This document shows positions 6,534 to 6,704 of a stretch of 6,704 nt of DNA, in pieces (positions within the stretch are counted from its first letter, which is position 1; each line of letters starts with the position of its first letter). The stretch comes from Eubacterium sp. (GTDB taxonomy: Bacteria > Bacillota_A > Clostridia > Lachnospirales > Lachnospiraceae). Where the stretch lies: positions 1 through 6,704 of the forward strand of contig JAILEL010000288.1 of the NCBI GenBank assembly GCA_024687845.1, given 5' to 3'. The notes below the pieces were generated by a model. That model worked only from the letters and a program-made list of their open reading frames with translations, had not been told where the DNA came from and ran no database searches. Made by a program: the position numbers and the translations under genes.

Positions 6534-6538
6534 ATATT
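6507..6538. repeat. 32-bp direct repeat, copy 2 (within the broken tRNA)
   Basis: Exact match to 6437-6468. The identity includes 5 bp of non-tRNA flank, so a block of DNA was duplicated, not just a conserved tRNA motif. Confidence 0.95.
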
Positions 6539-6587
6539 ACTTCATACAGTCAAAATCATCAATCGTATCTTACAAAACCTATTTACT

Positions 6588-6704
6588 AGGAAAAGCTCAC
6601 GACCTATTAGTACACCTCAGCTGAACATGTTGCCATGCTTATACTCAGTGCCTATCAACCTCGTAGTCTTCGAGGGGTCTTAAGAGATATCTCATCTTGA
6701 GGTT
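6588..6704 (-). rRNA. 23S rRNA, 3' end (partial)
   Basis: The minus strand reads into the conserved 3' terminus of bacterial 23S rRNA: AAGATGAGAT near the window edge, TTAAGACCCC, GAGGTTGATAGGC and GTACTAATAGGTCGTGAG. The mature end is placed at about 6588 by lining it up with the ends of known 23S genes, with a few bases of uncertainty. The rest of the gene lies beyond the right edge. Transcription continues into the tRNA genes. No 5S rRNA gene follows within this window. Confidence 0.93.

Noticed and set aside
6437..6538. An integration (att) site created by a mobile element in tRNA-Asn
   Set aside because: Repeated tRNA ends flanking an island usually involve the 3' half and enclose genes. 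Here the 5' half is repeated and only 38 bp lie between the copies, with no integrase.
6468..6587. A degraded 5S rRNA gene between 23S and tRNA-Asn
   Set aside because: The space is mostly taken by the tRNA-Asn duplicate and an AT-rich spacer. The only likeness to 5S is two short matches with the wrong spacing.

Overview
The window reads as one strand of a low-to-moderate GC Gram-positive (Firmicutes/Bacillota) chromosome, most likely a gut or rumen Lachnospiraceae-type clostridium. The reasons are the AT-rich intergenic DNA, strong AGGAGG-type ribosome binding sites, a lipoprotein sugar-binding protein, a YesM/YesN-type two-component pair next to a membrane-anchored sugar-binding protein, and an rRNA operon trailed by tRNA genes. 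The taxonomic guess is inference; no species can be named from this alone. Every supported gene lies on the minus strand, so the biological order runs from the right end of the window to the left.

Right end (about 6704 to 6143): the last ~117 nt of a 23S rRNA gene, then a short spacer, a broken partial copy of the 5' half of tRNA-Asn, an intact tRNA-Asn(GTT), tRNA-Glu(TTC), a tRNA with a CAT anticodon (elongator Met or Ile2), and a Rho-independent terminator. No 5S rRNA gene lies between the 23S end and the tRNAs, and the broken tRNA copy occupies that position. None of the three tRNAs encodes its CCA end.

Middle and left (about 6012 to 1): after an AT-rich leader come five genes in tandem: (1) a six-TM GGDEF diguanylate cyclase; (2) a single-pass membrane-anchored periplasmic-binding-protein-like sensor; (3) a LytS/YesM-type histidine kinase whose start overlaps gene 2; (4) a YesN-type response regulator with an AraC HTH; and (5) the first 190 codons of a lipoprotein sugar-binding protein that closely resembles XylF, the D-xylose-binding protein.

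Genes 2 to 5 match the known architecture of the XylFII-LytS/YesN three-component D-xylose sensing system of clostridia. In that system an anchored binding protein perceives sugar outside the cell and passes the signal to the kinase. The kinase phosphorylates the AraC-type regulator, which activates the xylose ABC transporter genes (xylF and, beyond this window by inference, xylG and xylH). The sensor here does not keep the ligand-contact signature seen in the XylF-like transporter protein, so its actual ligand is open. The diguanylate cyclase just upstream on the same strand may be co-transcribed, which would place c-di-GMP synthesis next to sugar sensing. I found no wholly new system. The least explained elements are the broken tRNA in the missing-5S position, the DGC/sensor association, and a palindrome that overlaps the putative start of xylF transcription.
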